Shown here piece by piece: positions 16,565 through 25,543 of a stretch of DNA of 64,000 nucleotides (positions are counted from its first letter, which is position 1; each line of letters starts with the position of its first letter). A program made the position numbers and the translations under genes. The DNA is from Bacillus sp. FJAT-26390 (GTDB taxonomy: Bacteria; Bacillota; Bacilli; Paenibacillales; Paenibacillaceae): the NCBI RefSeq assembly GCF_001682865.1, contig NZ_MAQX01000032.1, positions 490,888-554,887 of the forward strand, given 5' to 3'. The notes beneath the pieces were generated by a model. That model saw nothing but the letters and a program-made list of their open reading frames with translations, was not told where the DNA came from and did not search any database.

Positions 16565-17719
16565 ATGACTAACAAGGACTCGCAGTCCAACAAAGAGCCA
16601 GAAAAAGAATTGGACGCGAAAGAAGAACGTTTTACGCTCGACAAGGAAGAGCGGCAGGACAAGCTTTCAAATGAAGATGCGGCTATCGAAGCGGAGCTTC
16701 TTAATGATTCCGACGGAGATTTGCCAGAAGCATCAAACGACGATATTCGCACAGCAGCGGCAGGTGCAGAGAGCGTTCATGAAGCGCCAAAAGGCGGAGG
16801 CGGAAAAGCATGGATGATCGTCTCGGCCGTTCTGGCGATTTTGCTCATCGTCGTGCTAATTAAGCCGCCATTTGGATCCAGCAACGAAACCGTGGCAACT
16901 GTCAACGGTGTCAACATAGGCAAGGACAGGCTGTATGATGAATTGCTTAAAGCAGGCGGCCCGGCTACGCTTGAGAACCTCATTACGCAAGAGCTTATTA
17001 TGCAAGAAGCAAAAGCAGCTAGCATCACGGTTACCGATGCTGACGTCGATTCCGAAATCGCGCTCATCAAGAAGAGCTTCGGAACGGACGAGCAGTTCAA
17101 TTCTACGCTTGCTCAGTACAACATGACGCTTGACAGCTTGAAGAAGGATACAAAAATCAATCTGACGATCCGTAAAATTTTGGAGCCAAAAACAGATGTT
17201 ACGGAAGATGAGATTAAACAATACTACGATGCGAACAAGGATCAGCTCGGCACGCCTGAGCAAATTCAAGCATCGCATATCTTGGTAGCTACCAAAGAAG
17301 AGGCTGACGCCATTCTCGCTCAGCTTAAGCAAGGCGGAGATTTCGCAGCAATCGCGAAGGAGAAATCAATCGACCCAGGCTCGAAGGATAACGGCGGCGA
17401 TCTTGGATTCTTCGGCAAAGGCGCAATGGTTCCTGAGTTCGAAGAGGCTGCTTTCGCACTGAAAGTTAATGAGATTAGCGGCGTTGTTCAATCCGAGCAC
17501 GGTTTCCATATTATTAAGAAAACAGCTGAGAAAGCTGCAGTCGTTCCAACCTTCGAAGAGAAGAAGGAAGAGATCAAGAAGCAGCTTGTTGCTACGGAAG
17601 CAAATGAGCTATCTGAAGCATGGATGAATGATATTCGCGCCAAAGCGAAAATCACAAATTCATTGACTCCGGCGGCATCTGCAGACCCTGCGGCTACTGA
17701 AGCTCCAAAAGCTGAATAA
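16565..17719 (+). CDS. prsA: PrsA-like foldase (parvulin peptidyl-prolyl isomerase)
   Basis: 384 residues, AAGGGAG before the ATG. The N-terminal 80 residues are acidic and polar, a cytoplasmic extension longer than usual. One membrane helix spans about 82-99. A SurA/PrsA N-domain covers about 105-225. The parvulin domain at about 233-322 is marked by IQASHILVATKEEA and the DLGFFGKGAMVPEFEEAAF block. A Thr/Ala/Pro tail ends the protein. Classical PrsA is a lipoprotein, but no lipobox cysteine is present here, so this one is held by a transmembrane anchor. It should assist folding of secreted proteins at the outer membrane face. Single gene with terminator. Confidence 0.88.
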   Translation: MTNKDSQSNKEPEKELDAKEERFTLDKEERQDKLSNEDAAIEAELLNDSDGDLPEASNDDIRTAAAGAESVHEAPKGGGGKAWMIVSAVLAILLIVVLIKPPFGSSNETVATVNGVNIGKDRLYDELLKAGGPATLENLITQELIMQEAKAASITVTDADVDSEIALIKKSFGTDEQFNSTLAQYNMTLDSLKKDTKINLTIRKILEPKTDVTEDEIKQYYDANKDQLGTPEQIQASHILVATKEEADAILAQLKQGGDFAAIAKEKSIDPGSKDNGGDLGFFGKGAMVPEFEEAAFALKVNEISGVVQSEHGFHIIKKTAEKAAVVPTFEEKKEEIKKQLVATEANELSEAWMNDIRAKAKITNSLTPAASADPAATEAPKAE

Positions 17720-17731
17720 TCGAAGTTAAAC

Positions 17732-17787
17732 AAAGGGGCAGCGCCTCGCAGAGCTTAATGGCCTGCGGGACGCTGCCCCTTTTTTGG
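17732..17787 (+). terminator. prsA terminator
   Basis: AAGGGGCAGCG pairs with CGCTGCCCCTT, followed by six T. Confidence 0.9.
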
Positions 17788-17802
17788 GGTTCGAACGTGT
17801 GA

Positions 17803-17856
17803 AATAAAAAAATAAAGCCATCCTTTGCCCGGAGGGAGGAGCTCCGGATGGCTTTG
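17803..17856 (-). terminator. Orphan minus-strand terminator
   Basis: On the minus strand AAAGCCATCC pairs with GGATGGCTTT and is followed by a T-rich run. No convincing minus-strand gene lies upstream of it (17,860-18,100), so it may end a small RNA or serve as a transcription insulator. Confidence 0.55.
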
Positions 17857-18105
17857 GCTTCGGAAAATGCAAGAGGATGTCGGTAGTTGTCGTCGCATGG
17901 CTGCATGTTTTGGCGGATCGTCATAACCTGCTGCTTTCTGAAGTTAATCTATTCTATGCGAATCTCTTAAATAGGAGTAGATGTTTGATTTACTAGATTA
18001 GACTATTTTTAAACCTGCATCTTCTTTATGCTTGATGAGCCGACGGATGGCGGGGATAGAGGTATGACGCCATAGGCATGAGCAGAACGGGCACGCCAAA
18101 CGAGA

Positions 18106-18135
18106 TTGTACGAGATCGTGCATAATGAATATGAT
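18106..18135 (+). promoter_or_regulatory. Sigma-A-type promoter of the epimerase-like gene
   Basis: -35 TTGTAC (18106-18111), 18-base spacer, -10 TATGAT (18130-18135), about 48 bases before the GTG start. Confidence 0.65.
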
Positions 18136-18182
18136 ATGATGGGAACAATATGTCATTCATCTATTAATTGGAGGGAAATAAA

Positions 18183-19055
18183 GTGAGCAACTACGAGGTA
18201 CGCAGCTACAAGGATACGTTTACGCTATATGAATTAACGGAGAAAAGCACCGACTCACGCGTGCTTGTATGTCCGGAGCGAGGCGGTATCGCAATCGGCT
18301 GCCAGCTGAATGGTTTGGAACTCTTTTATCTGGACAAGTCGACATTCGAGCATCCAACCGCGAACATTCGCGGCGGCAATCCGATCTTGTTCCCGATCAG
18401 CGGCCAGCTTGAAGGACAAGCTTATGAATGGAACGGCCAAACGTACAAAATGGCTAACCACGGGGTAGCCCGCACGGCTGTATGGGAGGTTGTCGGCACC
18501 AAAGCAGAGGACGAGGCTTCCATTACGATTCGCCTGCAAAGCAATGAAGAAACGCTTCGCTCCTACCCTTTTGACTTCGAGCTGCTGTTTACTTACGTGC
18601 TCAAAGACGGCGAACTACATACACGCCAGCAATACCGCAATTTGAGCGAAGCAGCCGCTATGCCTTTCTATGCAGGCTTCCACCCTTACTTTGCGATAGA
18701 TTCAGGCAAAAAGATTGCTTACGATATCGACGCTACCCGCTACCTCGACTACAACGATAATATCGAGAAGCCGTTTGATGGCGTCATTGATTTGGAAGGG
18801 CTTGTTGAGTCCGTTACCTTGCTTGATCCTAAGAAAAGCGAAATTTCCTTCCGCGGCTTGCAAGGCGCCCTTGTTCGTCTGACTTACGATGACATTTTCA
18901 AATATATGGTGTTATGGTCAGTCAACGATCGTCCGTTCGTATGCGTAGAGCCATGGATGGCTAAGAATGGTGAGCTGAATCGCCAAGAGGAGCTCGTTAT
19001 GCTAGAAGCTGGCGGAGTACTGCATGCTAACCTAACGATTAGCTGCGAGCGTTAA
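18183..19055 (+). CDS. Aldose 1-epimerase-like (galactose mutarotase fold) protein
   Basis: 290 residues from GTG 18183, with TTGGAGGG ending seven bases upstream; the TTG at 18168 is part of that site. Beta-rich fold typical of the family: RGGNPILFPISGQLEG near the N-terminal third, MANHGVARTAVWEV with the catalytic-type His, FYAGFHPYFAI with the second His, and a Glu in FVCVEPWM. These match aldose 1-epimerase/YeaD-like proteins, which interconvert sugar anomers or sugar 6-phosphate anomers. The specific sugar cannot be stated. It faces deoC across a shared bidirectional terminator and has its own promoter. Confidence 0.85.
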   Translation: MSNYEVRSYKDTFTLYELTEKSTDSRVLVCPERGGIAIGCQLNGLELFYLDKSTFEHPTANIRGGNPILFPISGQLEGQAYEWNGQTYKMANHGVARTAVWEVVGTKAEDEASITIRLQSNEETLRSYPFDFELLFTYVLKDGELHTRQQYRNLSEAAAMPFYAGFHPYFAIDSGKKIAYDIDATRYLDYNDNIEKPFDGVIDLEGLVESVTLLDPKKSEISFRGLQGALVRLTYDDIFKYMVLWSVNDRPFVCVEPWMAKNGELNRQEELVMLEAGGVLHANLTISCER

Positions 19056-19073
19056 GCCCGTTCTACCTGCCTT

Positions 19074-19140
19074 AAAAAAATAGGGAAGCCTTGCTCGCTC
19101 TGAGAATATTCTCAGGGCAAGCAAGGCTTCCCTTATTTCT
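19074..19140. terminator. Bidirectional terminator between epimerase-like gene and deoC
   Basis: AGGGAAGCCTTGCT pairs with AGCAAGGCTTCCCT. Seven A precede the stem and a T-rich run follows it, so it can work for both convergent genes. Confidence 0.9.
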
Positions 19141-19161
19141 TAGCTATTTTGCTGCTAGATG

Positions 19162-19851
19162 TTAATACCCTTCGCCTTGGCCGCCTGTAACGATAGCGAT
19201 GCCAGAGCTTGCCCCAATGCGCGTTGCGCCGGCCGCGAACATTTGCAGCGCCGTTTCACGGTCGCGTACGCCGCCCGATGCCTTCACGCCAAGGTCAGGG
19301 CCAACGGTACTGCGCATAAGCGCGATATCCTCTGCCGTAGCTCCGCCTTTGCCGAAGCCTGTCGACGTTTTTACGAAGTCGGCCCCTGCTTTTTTGCAAA
19401 TGGCACTTGCCGTAACCTTCTCTTCGTCTGTCAGAAGTCCGGTCTCCAAAATAACTTTAAGCAAGGCATGTCCTTTAACGGCAGCCACTACTCCTTCAAC
19501 GTCGCGCAGCACGCCTTCAAGATCGCCTGATTTCAGCAGCCCGATGTTCAGAACCATATCTACCTCAGTCGCTCCATCTTCAATGGCAAACTTAGCTTCC
19601 GCAGCCTTGGACCTCGTTGTGGTTGCCCCAAGCGGAAAGCCAACAACCGTTGTAATTCCGACTCCCGACCCTTTCAGCTCTTCAGCAGCAGCCGATACCC
19701 AGCCCGGATTCACGCACACCGTTGCAAACTGATATTGCTTAGCCTCGCGGCATATTTGCAATACTTCTTCCCGCGTCGCGTCCGCCTTTAAAATGGTATG
19801 GTCGATCATCGCCGCTATTTCAGCGGACGTGAAATTAGTAACATTGCCCAT
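19162..19851 (-). CDS. deoC: Deoxyribose-phosphate aldolase
   Basis: 229 residues, CGGAGGAAC before the ATG. It cleaves 2-deoxy-D-ribose 5-phosphate to glyceraldehyde 3-phosphate and acetaldehyde in deoxynucleoside breakdown. Diagnostic segments: IDHTILKADAT at the N-terminus, VVGFPLGATTTRSK, EVDMVLNIG, the Schiff-base Lys in DFVKTSTGFGKGGAT and the second Lys in GVKASGGVRD. The length is normal for the family. No other deo genes (phosphorylase, nupC, deoR) are adjacent, so it stands alone here. Confidence 0.96.
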   Translation of the reverse strand: MGNVTNFTSAEIAAMIDHTILKADATREEVLQICREAKQYQFATVCVNPGWVSAAAEELKGSGVGITTVVGFPLGATTTRSKAAEAKFAIEDGATEVDMVLNIGLLKSGDLEGVLRDVEGVVAAVKGHALLKVILETGLLTDEEKVTASAICKKAGADFVKTSTGFGKGGATAEDIALMRSTVGPDLGVKASGGVRDRETALQMFAAGATRIGASSGIAIVTGGQGEGY

Positions 19852-20191
19852 TATTGTTCCTCCGATTCATCTCATACTATTCTAAGTGCTGGCAAAACGC
19901 CGCCAAGGCGCATTATCACTAGCTTATCCTATCCAAATCATAGAAAGAGATATGCATATTACGTTTTATTATACGTAGCTTTCAAAAAAACAACAATAAT
20001 TTACTGCCATAAATGCCATACATTCACTTTCGATTGCATGTTCAAGGAGCCTTAGACTTATGGGCTTCTTTTTTTGCCATGCCGCATAAATATTAATGCT
20101 TAAGTGCTGTGGACAAACGAATTATTGTGTTCTATTCTTTACTATATACTAACATTCTTATCCAGTATGGACAGCAGAAGAGGTGCGCAGC
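19852..20191. other. Intergenic region with no clear gene
   Basis: 340 bp between the divergent deoC and the GGDEF gene. AT-rich. Apart from the orphan terminator at 20,042-20,077 I see no gene or structured leader. Confidence 0.5.
20042..20077 (+). terminator. Orphan plus-strand terminator
   Basis: GGAGCC and GGGCTTC arms separated by a short loop and followed by seven T. No plus-strand gene precedes it after the 19,074 terminator, so a short untranslated transcript from about 19,900-20,040 is possible. Confidence 0.5.
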
Positions 20192-21853
20192 TTGACCCTG
20201 ATTTCAAAACCGAATCGCGAAGCCGATTTATTCCGCAGCGCATTCCAATACGCCCCAATCGGTATGGCTTTAGTTGATTTAGACGGCCGCATTATGGTAG
20301 CTAATCCCTCCGCTCAAACGATGCTGGGCTACGAGGAGAATGAGCTTTGCAGCTTTAACTATGCACAGATTACCCATCCAGACGATCTAGAGCAGGATGA
20401 CCGCTATGTGAAGCAGCTTTTGGATGGCGAAATAGATACGTATCAAATGCATAAGAGATATTTCAAAAAGTCCGGCGAAACGTTGCCCGTGCTGCTCTCC
20501 GTATCGCTTGTATACGATCAGCAGGGAGAGCCGCTTCATTTTATATCTCAGATAATGGATATATCCGATGAAAAGAAAGCGATATCAGAAGTAGAGCAGC
20601 TGACACTGCGAATTTCCAACATTTTGGAGAGCATCTTGGATGCCTTCTTCTCGCTCGATGAGCAGTACCGGTTTATTTATACGAACGAAGCGGCGCAGAC
20701 GCTGTTTAGAAAAAGCGGGAAAGAGCTGATCGGACGCAACATTTGGGAATTGTTCCCCTGGTTAGTCGGATCTGTTAGCCAGAAGGAATATAAGATCGCG
20801 ATGGAGCACAACCAGCAGCGGCTGTACGAGCAGTTTGTTCCGATGCTGAACCAATGGTTTGAAGCGAATGTATACCCTTCGGAGTTCGGGCTCTCCGTTC
20901 ACTTCCGCCAAATTACGGAGCGCAAGCGGACAGCCGACCAGCTGCAGGAAAGCGAAAAAAGCTTCAGGCTGCTTGCCGAGAACTCAAGCGATATGATTTC
21001 CAAGCACAATCGGGATGGCTTATTTACTTATGTCTCCCCTGCTTGTTATACGCTGCTTGGCTATCGGGACGATGAGTTGATCGGGCTGTCGCCCTTCCAG
21101 CTGTACCATCCCGATGACCATCAGCGGATGCTCGACAATCAAGAGCTGATATACAAAAATGCTGACGCTAGCGCCATCACTTACCGAATAAGGCGCAAGG
21201 ATGGCACCTATCGCTGGTTCGAATCCACGTCTCGCGTCGTCTTCCACGACGGGGATCGTACGCAAACCTTGGTCTCGGTATCCAGGGATATTACCCCGCG
21301 CAAAGAAATTGAGCTGAAGATGCTGGAGCAATATCAAATTTTGCATGCTCTCTCTCACATTGACGAGCTGACGAACATCGCGAACAGGCGAACATTCGAT
21401 GAATCATGGAACAACGAGTGGGAGGATGCGCAGCGCCATCATATGCCAGTCACGCTGATGCTGGGCGATATCGACAATTTCAAAGCCTACAATGATACGT
21501 TTGGGCATCAAAAAGGCGACGAATGTCTCAGACAGATCGCCGCCGCCATGCGCAGCGCCTTGAAGCGCCCGCTCGATATAGTCGCCCGTTACGGAGGCGA
21601 GGAATTCGGCATTATTTTGCCGCAAACGAGCAAGGAGCGTGCCGCTACAATCGCGCACCGGCTGCTCGAAGCGGTGAGGCAGCTGCAAATTCCCCACGCC
21701 GAAGAAGCCAGCAATCCTTTTGTCACGATCAGCATCGGCTCTGCCACTTGGAAGCCCGATTGCTCCTATACGCAGGACGAGCTGTTCACCCAAGCGGACA
21801 AAGCGCTTTATCAAGCGAAGCGCGAAGGGAAAAACCGCTACGTCTCCCAGTAA
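20192..21853 (+). CDS. Diguanylate cyclase with three PAS domains
   Basis: About 553 residues. TTG 20192 is preferred because AGAAGAGGTG sits six bases before it; the GTG at 20183 lies inside that site. Three PAS domains (about 15-130, 140-245 and 255-375) are followed by a GGDEF domain with the intact active motif GGEEF (about 468-472) and an RPLD inhibitory I-site five residues ahead. It should make cyclic-di-GMP from two GTP and be feedback-inhibited. No membrane segments, so it is a cytoplasmic sensor; the PAS ligands are unknown. Single gene, divergent from deoC. Confidence 0.92.
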   Translation: MTLISKPNREADLFRSAFQYAPIGMALVDLDGRIMVANPSAQTMLGYEENELCSFNYAQITHPDDLEQDDRYVKQLLDGEIDTYQMHKRYFKKSGETLPVLLSVSLVYDQQGEPLHFISQIMDISDEKKAISEVEQLTLRISNILESILDAFFSLDEQYRFIYTNEAAQTLFRKSGKELIGRNIWELFPWLVGSVSQKEYKIAMEHNQQRLYEQFVPMLNQWFEANVYPSEFGLSVHFRQITERKRTADQLQESEKSFRLLAENSSDMISKHNRDGLFTYVSPACYTLLGYRDDELIGLSPFQLYHPDDHQRMLDNQELIYKNADASAITYRIRRKDGTYRWFESTSRVVFHDGDRTQTLVSVSRDITPRKEIELKMLEQYQILHALSHIDELTNIANRRTFDESWNNEWEDAQRHHMPVTLMLGDIDNFKAYNDTFGHQKGDECLRQIAAAMRSALKRPLDIVARYGGEEFGIILPQTSKERAATIAHRLLEAVRQLQIPHAEEASNPFVTISIGSATWKPDCSYTQDELFTQADKALYQAKREGKNRYVSQ

Positions 21854-21857
21854 ATCT

Positions 21858-21896
21858 ACGCGATCGTAGCGCTGCCTTGCAGAGCTACGATCGCAC
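21858..21896. terminator. Hairpin between convergent GGDEF and MFS genes
   Basis: GCGATCGTAG pairs with CTACGATCGC. No T-run follows, and one arm contains the last codons and stop of the MFS gene (21885 onward). A terminator role is possible but weak. Confidence 0.45.
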
Positions 21897-23081
21897 CCCT
21901 TCCGCTATTTGGTTCTCCCGCTTCAGCCGCCTCTCATACAAGAAGTACACGACCAAATAAATAAGGAAAAACACGCTCGACACCAAATACATCGTGGCAT
22001 AGTTCGACCATGTAGCAACGAGCCCAAGCAGCATCGCACCACTGCCGATTCCAATATCAAAGGCATTATAGAACGTAGCTGTCGCCACGCCTCTGCGCTG
22101 CGGCTCTACTCTGTCGATCACCCATGCCTGCAAGCCGGGGAAAATCGCCCCAAAGCCGAACCCGTAAAACACCGCCGCAAGCAGCAGCATCCCCGTAGAT
22201 TTTGTTAGAAAGAGAATCACGCAGCCCACTATGCAAAAAATAGCCGCCGGGAACAGCACCCAGAACCGCCCTCTTGTATCAAAAATCCGCCCGCTCACAA
22301 ATCGAATCAGAAATTCGCTTATAGCGAGCACTAAGAAGAAGAAGCCGATGTTTTCCACGCCCGTCTCTTTGCCGAACAAAGTAATAAAACTGATAATTCC
22401 TCCAAGGGATAAGCCAACTAACGTCCCGAGCAGGGATGGCATCAAGGCTCTAGGCTCCACGAACCTAAGCATCAGTGATGTGTTTGCTGCTGATGCCACC
22501 TGTGCCTTTGCCCGCTCTTCGCGTGAGTCCCCCTGTACAAAGGCCGTACAGATGATGGCGATAAGCAGAATACAAGCGCCGACAATGAACAAGACGGAGA
22601 AGCCAAACTCCTCCATTAACCAAATGCCAAGAAAAGGCCCGAGCGAGATCGCTACCGCGTTGCCCGTTCCGAAGAAGCCCATTCCCTCGCCTCTGCGCGT
22701 GGCAGGAATAATGTCGGAGGCGACTGTCCCGTACAAGGTCGTTGAAATACCGAAGCCCACGCCATGCACGATTCGAAGCATGAGCATCATCGTGATCGTA
22801 ACCGCCGCATAGTAGCTGGCCGTTCCGATTAAGCAAATCGCTACGCCGACGAGCAGCAGCAGCTTTTTGCCGAATTTATCGGATGCCATGCCGACAAAGG
22901 GCCGCAACAATACAGCTGAGAACGTAAATAAGCCGATGATAAGTCCGATTTGTGCATCCGTGCCGCCTTTATTCGCCGCAAACATCGGCAGCGTCGGCAG
23001 CAGCATTTCGAGCGATAAAAATAAAAACAGGTTGGATAAAATCAACAAAATAAATGGTTTGGTCCAAAGCGTTTCCTTCAC
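21885..23081 (-). CDS. MFS transporter
   Basis: 398 residues from a GTG start with AGAGGAAAA upstream. About twelve membrane helices in two six-helix halves with a polar loop near residue 195. The typical MFS motif A appears after helix 2 as GMASDKFGKKLLLL and in the second half as SGRIFDTRGRFW. Family knowledge suggests a drug or metabolite exporter, but no substrate-specific motif is evident. It converges with the GGDEF gene and is divergent from the HD-GYP gene, with no operon partner. Confidence 0.88.
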   Translation of the reverse strand: MKETLWTKPFILLILSNLFLFLSLEMLLPTLPMFAANKGGTDAQIGLIIGLFTFSAVLLRPFVGMASDKFGKKLLLLVGVAICLIGTASYYAAVTITMMLMLRIVHGVGFGISTTLYGTVASDIIPATRRGEGMGFFGTGNAVAISLGPFLGIWLMEEFGFSVLFIVGACILLIAIICTAFVQGDSREERAKAQVASAANTSLMLRFVEPRALMPSLLGTLVGLSLGGIISFITLFGKETGVENIGFFFLVLAISEFLIRFVSGRIFDTRGRFWVLFPAAIFCIVGCVILFLTKSTGMLLLAAVFYGFGFGAIFPGLQAWVIDRVEPQRRGVATATFYNAFDIGIGSGAMLLGLVATWSNYATMYLVSSVFFLIYLVVYFLYERRLKRENQIAEGVRS

Positions 23082-23221
23082 TGTTGTTTTCCTCTCGTAT
23101 TGCCCGTATTTGCGTGCAGCTTTTACTCATTATATCTAATATACAATTTCAAAATGCCGATTTATACTATAGGTACTGTGTACTAGTCTAACAGACATTT
23201 CGGGAAAAGAGGTCACCATTT

Positions 23222-24766
23222 ATGCATTTACTTAGCGAGCGCGAACAAGCCGGGGGCCGTATTTTCGCCTCTTTCCTGACCCAGCTCCTTCGTAATTATA
23301 TTTTCGGATCAACGGTCGCAGTGCTCGGAGTTGGCGGCATCGTCGTGTTTTCCACGCTTTCGATCCCGGCCAATGAACGCTTTCTGTTAGGCATCATCAT
23401 GATTAGCTCGCTTCTCATTATGTTCGTTTGCGAGCTCTTTGTCTTCTATCGGCAGCTTCGCCCTATTCAAGCTATTTTCAAAAATGCACATCCGACGTCC
23501 GAGCAGCTCAAAACGGCTTATCTCCAAACGCATCAATTTCCTACATTAGCGGTTAAACGTACCTTTGGTCCGCATTTTCTCGGTTTGCTGCTGCCTGCTG
23601 TCAGTATGGCATTCGCGTTCATAAAGCTAGGGTTTCTAAAGCTGCCCTATTCGTACATCGGGATTGCAGCCGCGGTCGCCTTAATGATTGCAAGCATGCA
23701 TGCGATGATCGAGTTTTTCTTATCGTCCAAAGCGATCAGGCCTGTCGTTACCTTTATCCGCGATCAGCATAAGCAATTATATATGCAGGATATTACGCTT
23801 GGCGGCCGCGTGCTCGTTTCCATCCGCACAAAGTTTAGGCTTAGCGCCTTTTTGATCGGAACGCTGCCTTTATTGCTGTTTGGACTGGCTTCGCAAATTA
23901 GGCTCGACCATCTTCAAAGTGAAGGCACCATGGCTTACTGGCAGTGGGCGGGCATCATTCTCATCATCGGTGTCATTTACTCGCTTCTTGGAGCATCGCT
24001 GCTGTCCCGCAGCATTGAAGATCCCATACATACGATTCAAAATGGCATGAGCAGCGTGCAAGCCGGCAATTTCAACTCGAGCGCAGCAGACGTGTACTCC
24101 GATGAGTTCTCCAAGCTTGTTGCCGGCTTTAACCATATGGTGAATGGGCTGAAGGAGCGCGAGCAGCGCAACAATCAGCTTCTGCAAAGCTATTTCATGA
24201 CTTTGGCGGCAGCACTGGACGCGCGCGATACGTATACGGCAGGCCATTCCACTAGGGTAGCCCGCTTCTCCGTACAAATCGGCAGGCTGGACGGCTGGTC
24301 CGAGAGCGACATCGATATTCTTCACAAAACGGCTCTGCTCCATGATATCGGCAAAATCGGCGTACGTGACGCCGTCCTCCTTAAAGAAGGCCGGCTCACC
24401 GACGAGGAATTTGATCAGATCAAACTTCACCCTGTGCTTGGCGAAAATATTTTGAAGCAAATCGAGCCTGCCGACGCGATGGCTGATCTGCTGCCTGGCG
24501 TGCGCTCGCATCATGAGCGCTATGACGGCAAGGGTTATCCCGATGGGCTCGCCGGGACTGACATCCCGCTGTTTGGCCGTGCAATCGCCATAGCGGATGC
24601 CTTCGATGCAATGACCTCCGACAGGCCATACCGGAAGGGAATGACCTATGAGCGCGCCCTCTCGATTATAGAGGACGGCAAGGGCACCCAATGGGACCCT
24701 AAGCTCGCACAGCTGTTCATTGACTCGCTGCGTGAGAAGGCAAACGAGGGCGAAGAAGCTTCCTAA
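23222..24766 (+). CDS. Membrane HAMP/HD-GYP domain phosphodiesterase
   Basis: 514 residues with AGAGGTCACC before the ATG. Five or six membrane helices (about 25-45, 55-76, 118-136, 142-165, 206-222, 240-262), then HAMP (about 262-312) and HD-GYP (325-505). Key residues: HSTRV at 342, HD in ALLHDIGKIGV (374-375), HHERYDGKGYP (430-440) and the D in IAIADAFDAMT. It should hydrolyse cyclic-di-GMP. Its N-terminal module differs from the other HD-GYP protein at 14.7-16.2 kb. Followed by a strong terminator. Confidence 0.9.
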   Translation: MHLLSEREQAGGRIFASFLTQLLRNYIFGSTVAVLGVGGIVVFSTLSIPANERFLLGIIMISSLLIMFVCELFVFYRQLRPIQAIFKNAHPTSEQLKTAYLQTHQFPTLAVKRTFGPHFLGLLLPAVSMAFAFIKLGFLKLPYSYIGIAAAVALMIASMHAMIEFFLSSKAIRPVVTFIRDQHKQLYMQDITLGGRVLVSIRTKFRLSAFLIGTLPLLLFGLASQIRLDHLQSEGTMAYWQWAGIILIIGVIYSLLGASLLSRSIEDPIHTIQNGMSSVQAGNFNSSAADVYSDEFSKLVAGFNHMVNGLKEREQRNNQLLQSYFMTLAAALDARDTYTAGHSTRVARFSVQIGRLDGWSESDIDILHKTALLHDIGKIGVRDAVLLKEGRLTDEEFDQIKLHPVLGENILKQIEPADAMADLLPGVRSHHERYDGKGYPDGLAGTDIPLFGRAIAIADAFDAMTSDRPYRKGMTYERALSIIEDGKGTQWDPKLAQLFIDSLREKANEGEEAS

Positions 24767-24773
24767 TACATAT

Positions 24774-24820
24774 AAGAGCCATCCGGCAAGGTAATATTCC
24801 TTCTCGGATGGCTCTTTCTA
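24774..24820 (+). terminator. HD-GYP gene terminator
   Basis: AGAGCCATCCG pairs with CGGATGGCTCT, followed by TTTCT. Confidence 0.8.
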
Positions 24821-24858
24821 AGTTCTGATTATATAAGTGCTGGTAATATAAATGAAAA

Positions 24859-25320
24859 TTACCGTTTTATGAGTTTAAAATCATCATAGTGGAAACCTGG
24901 CGCTACGACGCAGGATACGAGCACCGGCTCGTCGCCCAGCGGACGCGACATCTGCCATTCATTGGCCGGTACAAGCGCCTGCGGCTGATGCCCTGCCAGC
25001 ACGTCTGGTCCAACAATGATTTCTTTTCTTGTTTCCGGCGCTTCTTTGGTTCCGCCGAGCGTCAGCATCAAAGGGCTGCCTGCATGCCACATCCATAGCT
25101 CGTCCGAATAAACGGTGTGCCAATCGGAAAACTCATCGGGATGAAGCAGGAAGTATATAGATGAAGCCGCAAAGCGTGGTCCTGAATAGGGAGCACCAAG
25201 CACCTCCTGCGGTATTTCAAATCCGGCTTTCCAAATTTCCTTGTACCATCCGCCTTCAACATGCTCCTTGAGTCCAAGCGACTGCACGAGCGGCGACAGT
25301 TGTTTCACTGTTACTCCCAT
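24859..25320 (-). CDS. Cupin domain protein (DUF985 type)
   Basis: 153 residues from ATG 25320, nine bases after AGAAGG; the in-frame TTG at 25329 is too close to that site. HVEGGWYKEIW, SSIYFLLHPDEFSDWHTVYSDELWMWHAGSPL and the tail VSCVVAPGFHYDDF match the DUF985 cupins, single-domain jelly-roll proteins structurally like yeast YML079w. His and Glu residues that could bind metal or sugar nucleotide are present. Function is not established for the family; a sugar-epimerase-like activity is one possibility. Confidence 0.85.
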   Translation of the reverse strand: MGVTVKQLSPLVQSLGLKEHVEGGWYKEIWKAGFEIPQEVLGAPYSGPRFAASSIYFLLHPDEFSDWHTVYSDELWMWHAGSPLMLTLGGTKEAPETRKEIIVGPDVLAGHQPQALVPANEWQMSRPLGDEPVLVSCVVAPGFHYDDFKLIKR

Positions 25321-25485
25321 CCATTTCAACCTTCTTTCTCTCTTTTGCGTTCTTGTCGTTACTTGTCGTTAATCAATGCGTTTCCTCATTCTATAACGCA
25401 TCCTCTGCGATCGTCAATTCATTAAACAGGTGGGGATAGAAGGCGAATGTTCATTTTTTTGCCTAACTAATATGTGGAAACAGCT

Positions 25486-25513
25486 TTGTTATTTATGATT
25501 TATAAGTTATACT
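25486..25513 (+). promoter_or_regulatory. Sigma-A-type promoter of the kht operon
   Basis: -35 TTGTTA (25486-25491), 16-base spacer, -10 TATACT (25508-25513), 30 bases before the first start codon. Confidence 0.7.
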
Positions 25514-25543
25514 TATATTAACTAACTTTTTGGAGGTGGACAG

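Noticed and set aside
16378..16572. 64-residue ORF before prsA
   Set aside because: No ribosome site; overlaps the prsA promoter and start.
17694..17924. 76-residue minus-strand ORF
   Set aside because: It would read through the strong minus-strand terminator at 17.8 kb and the prsA terminator.
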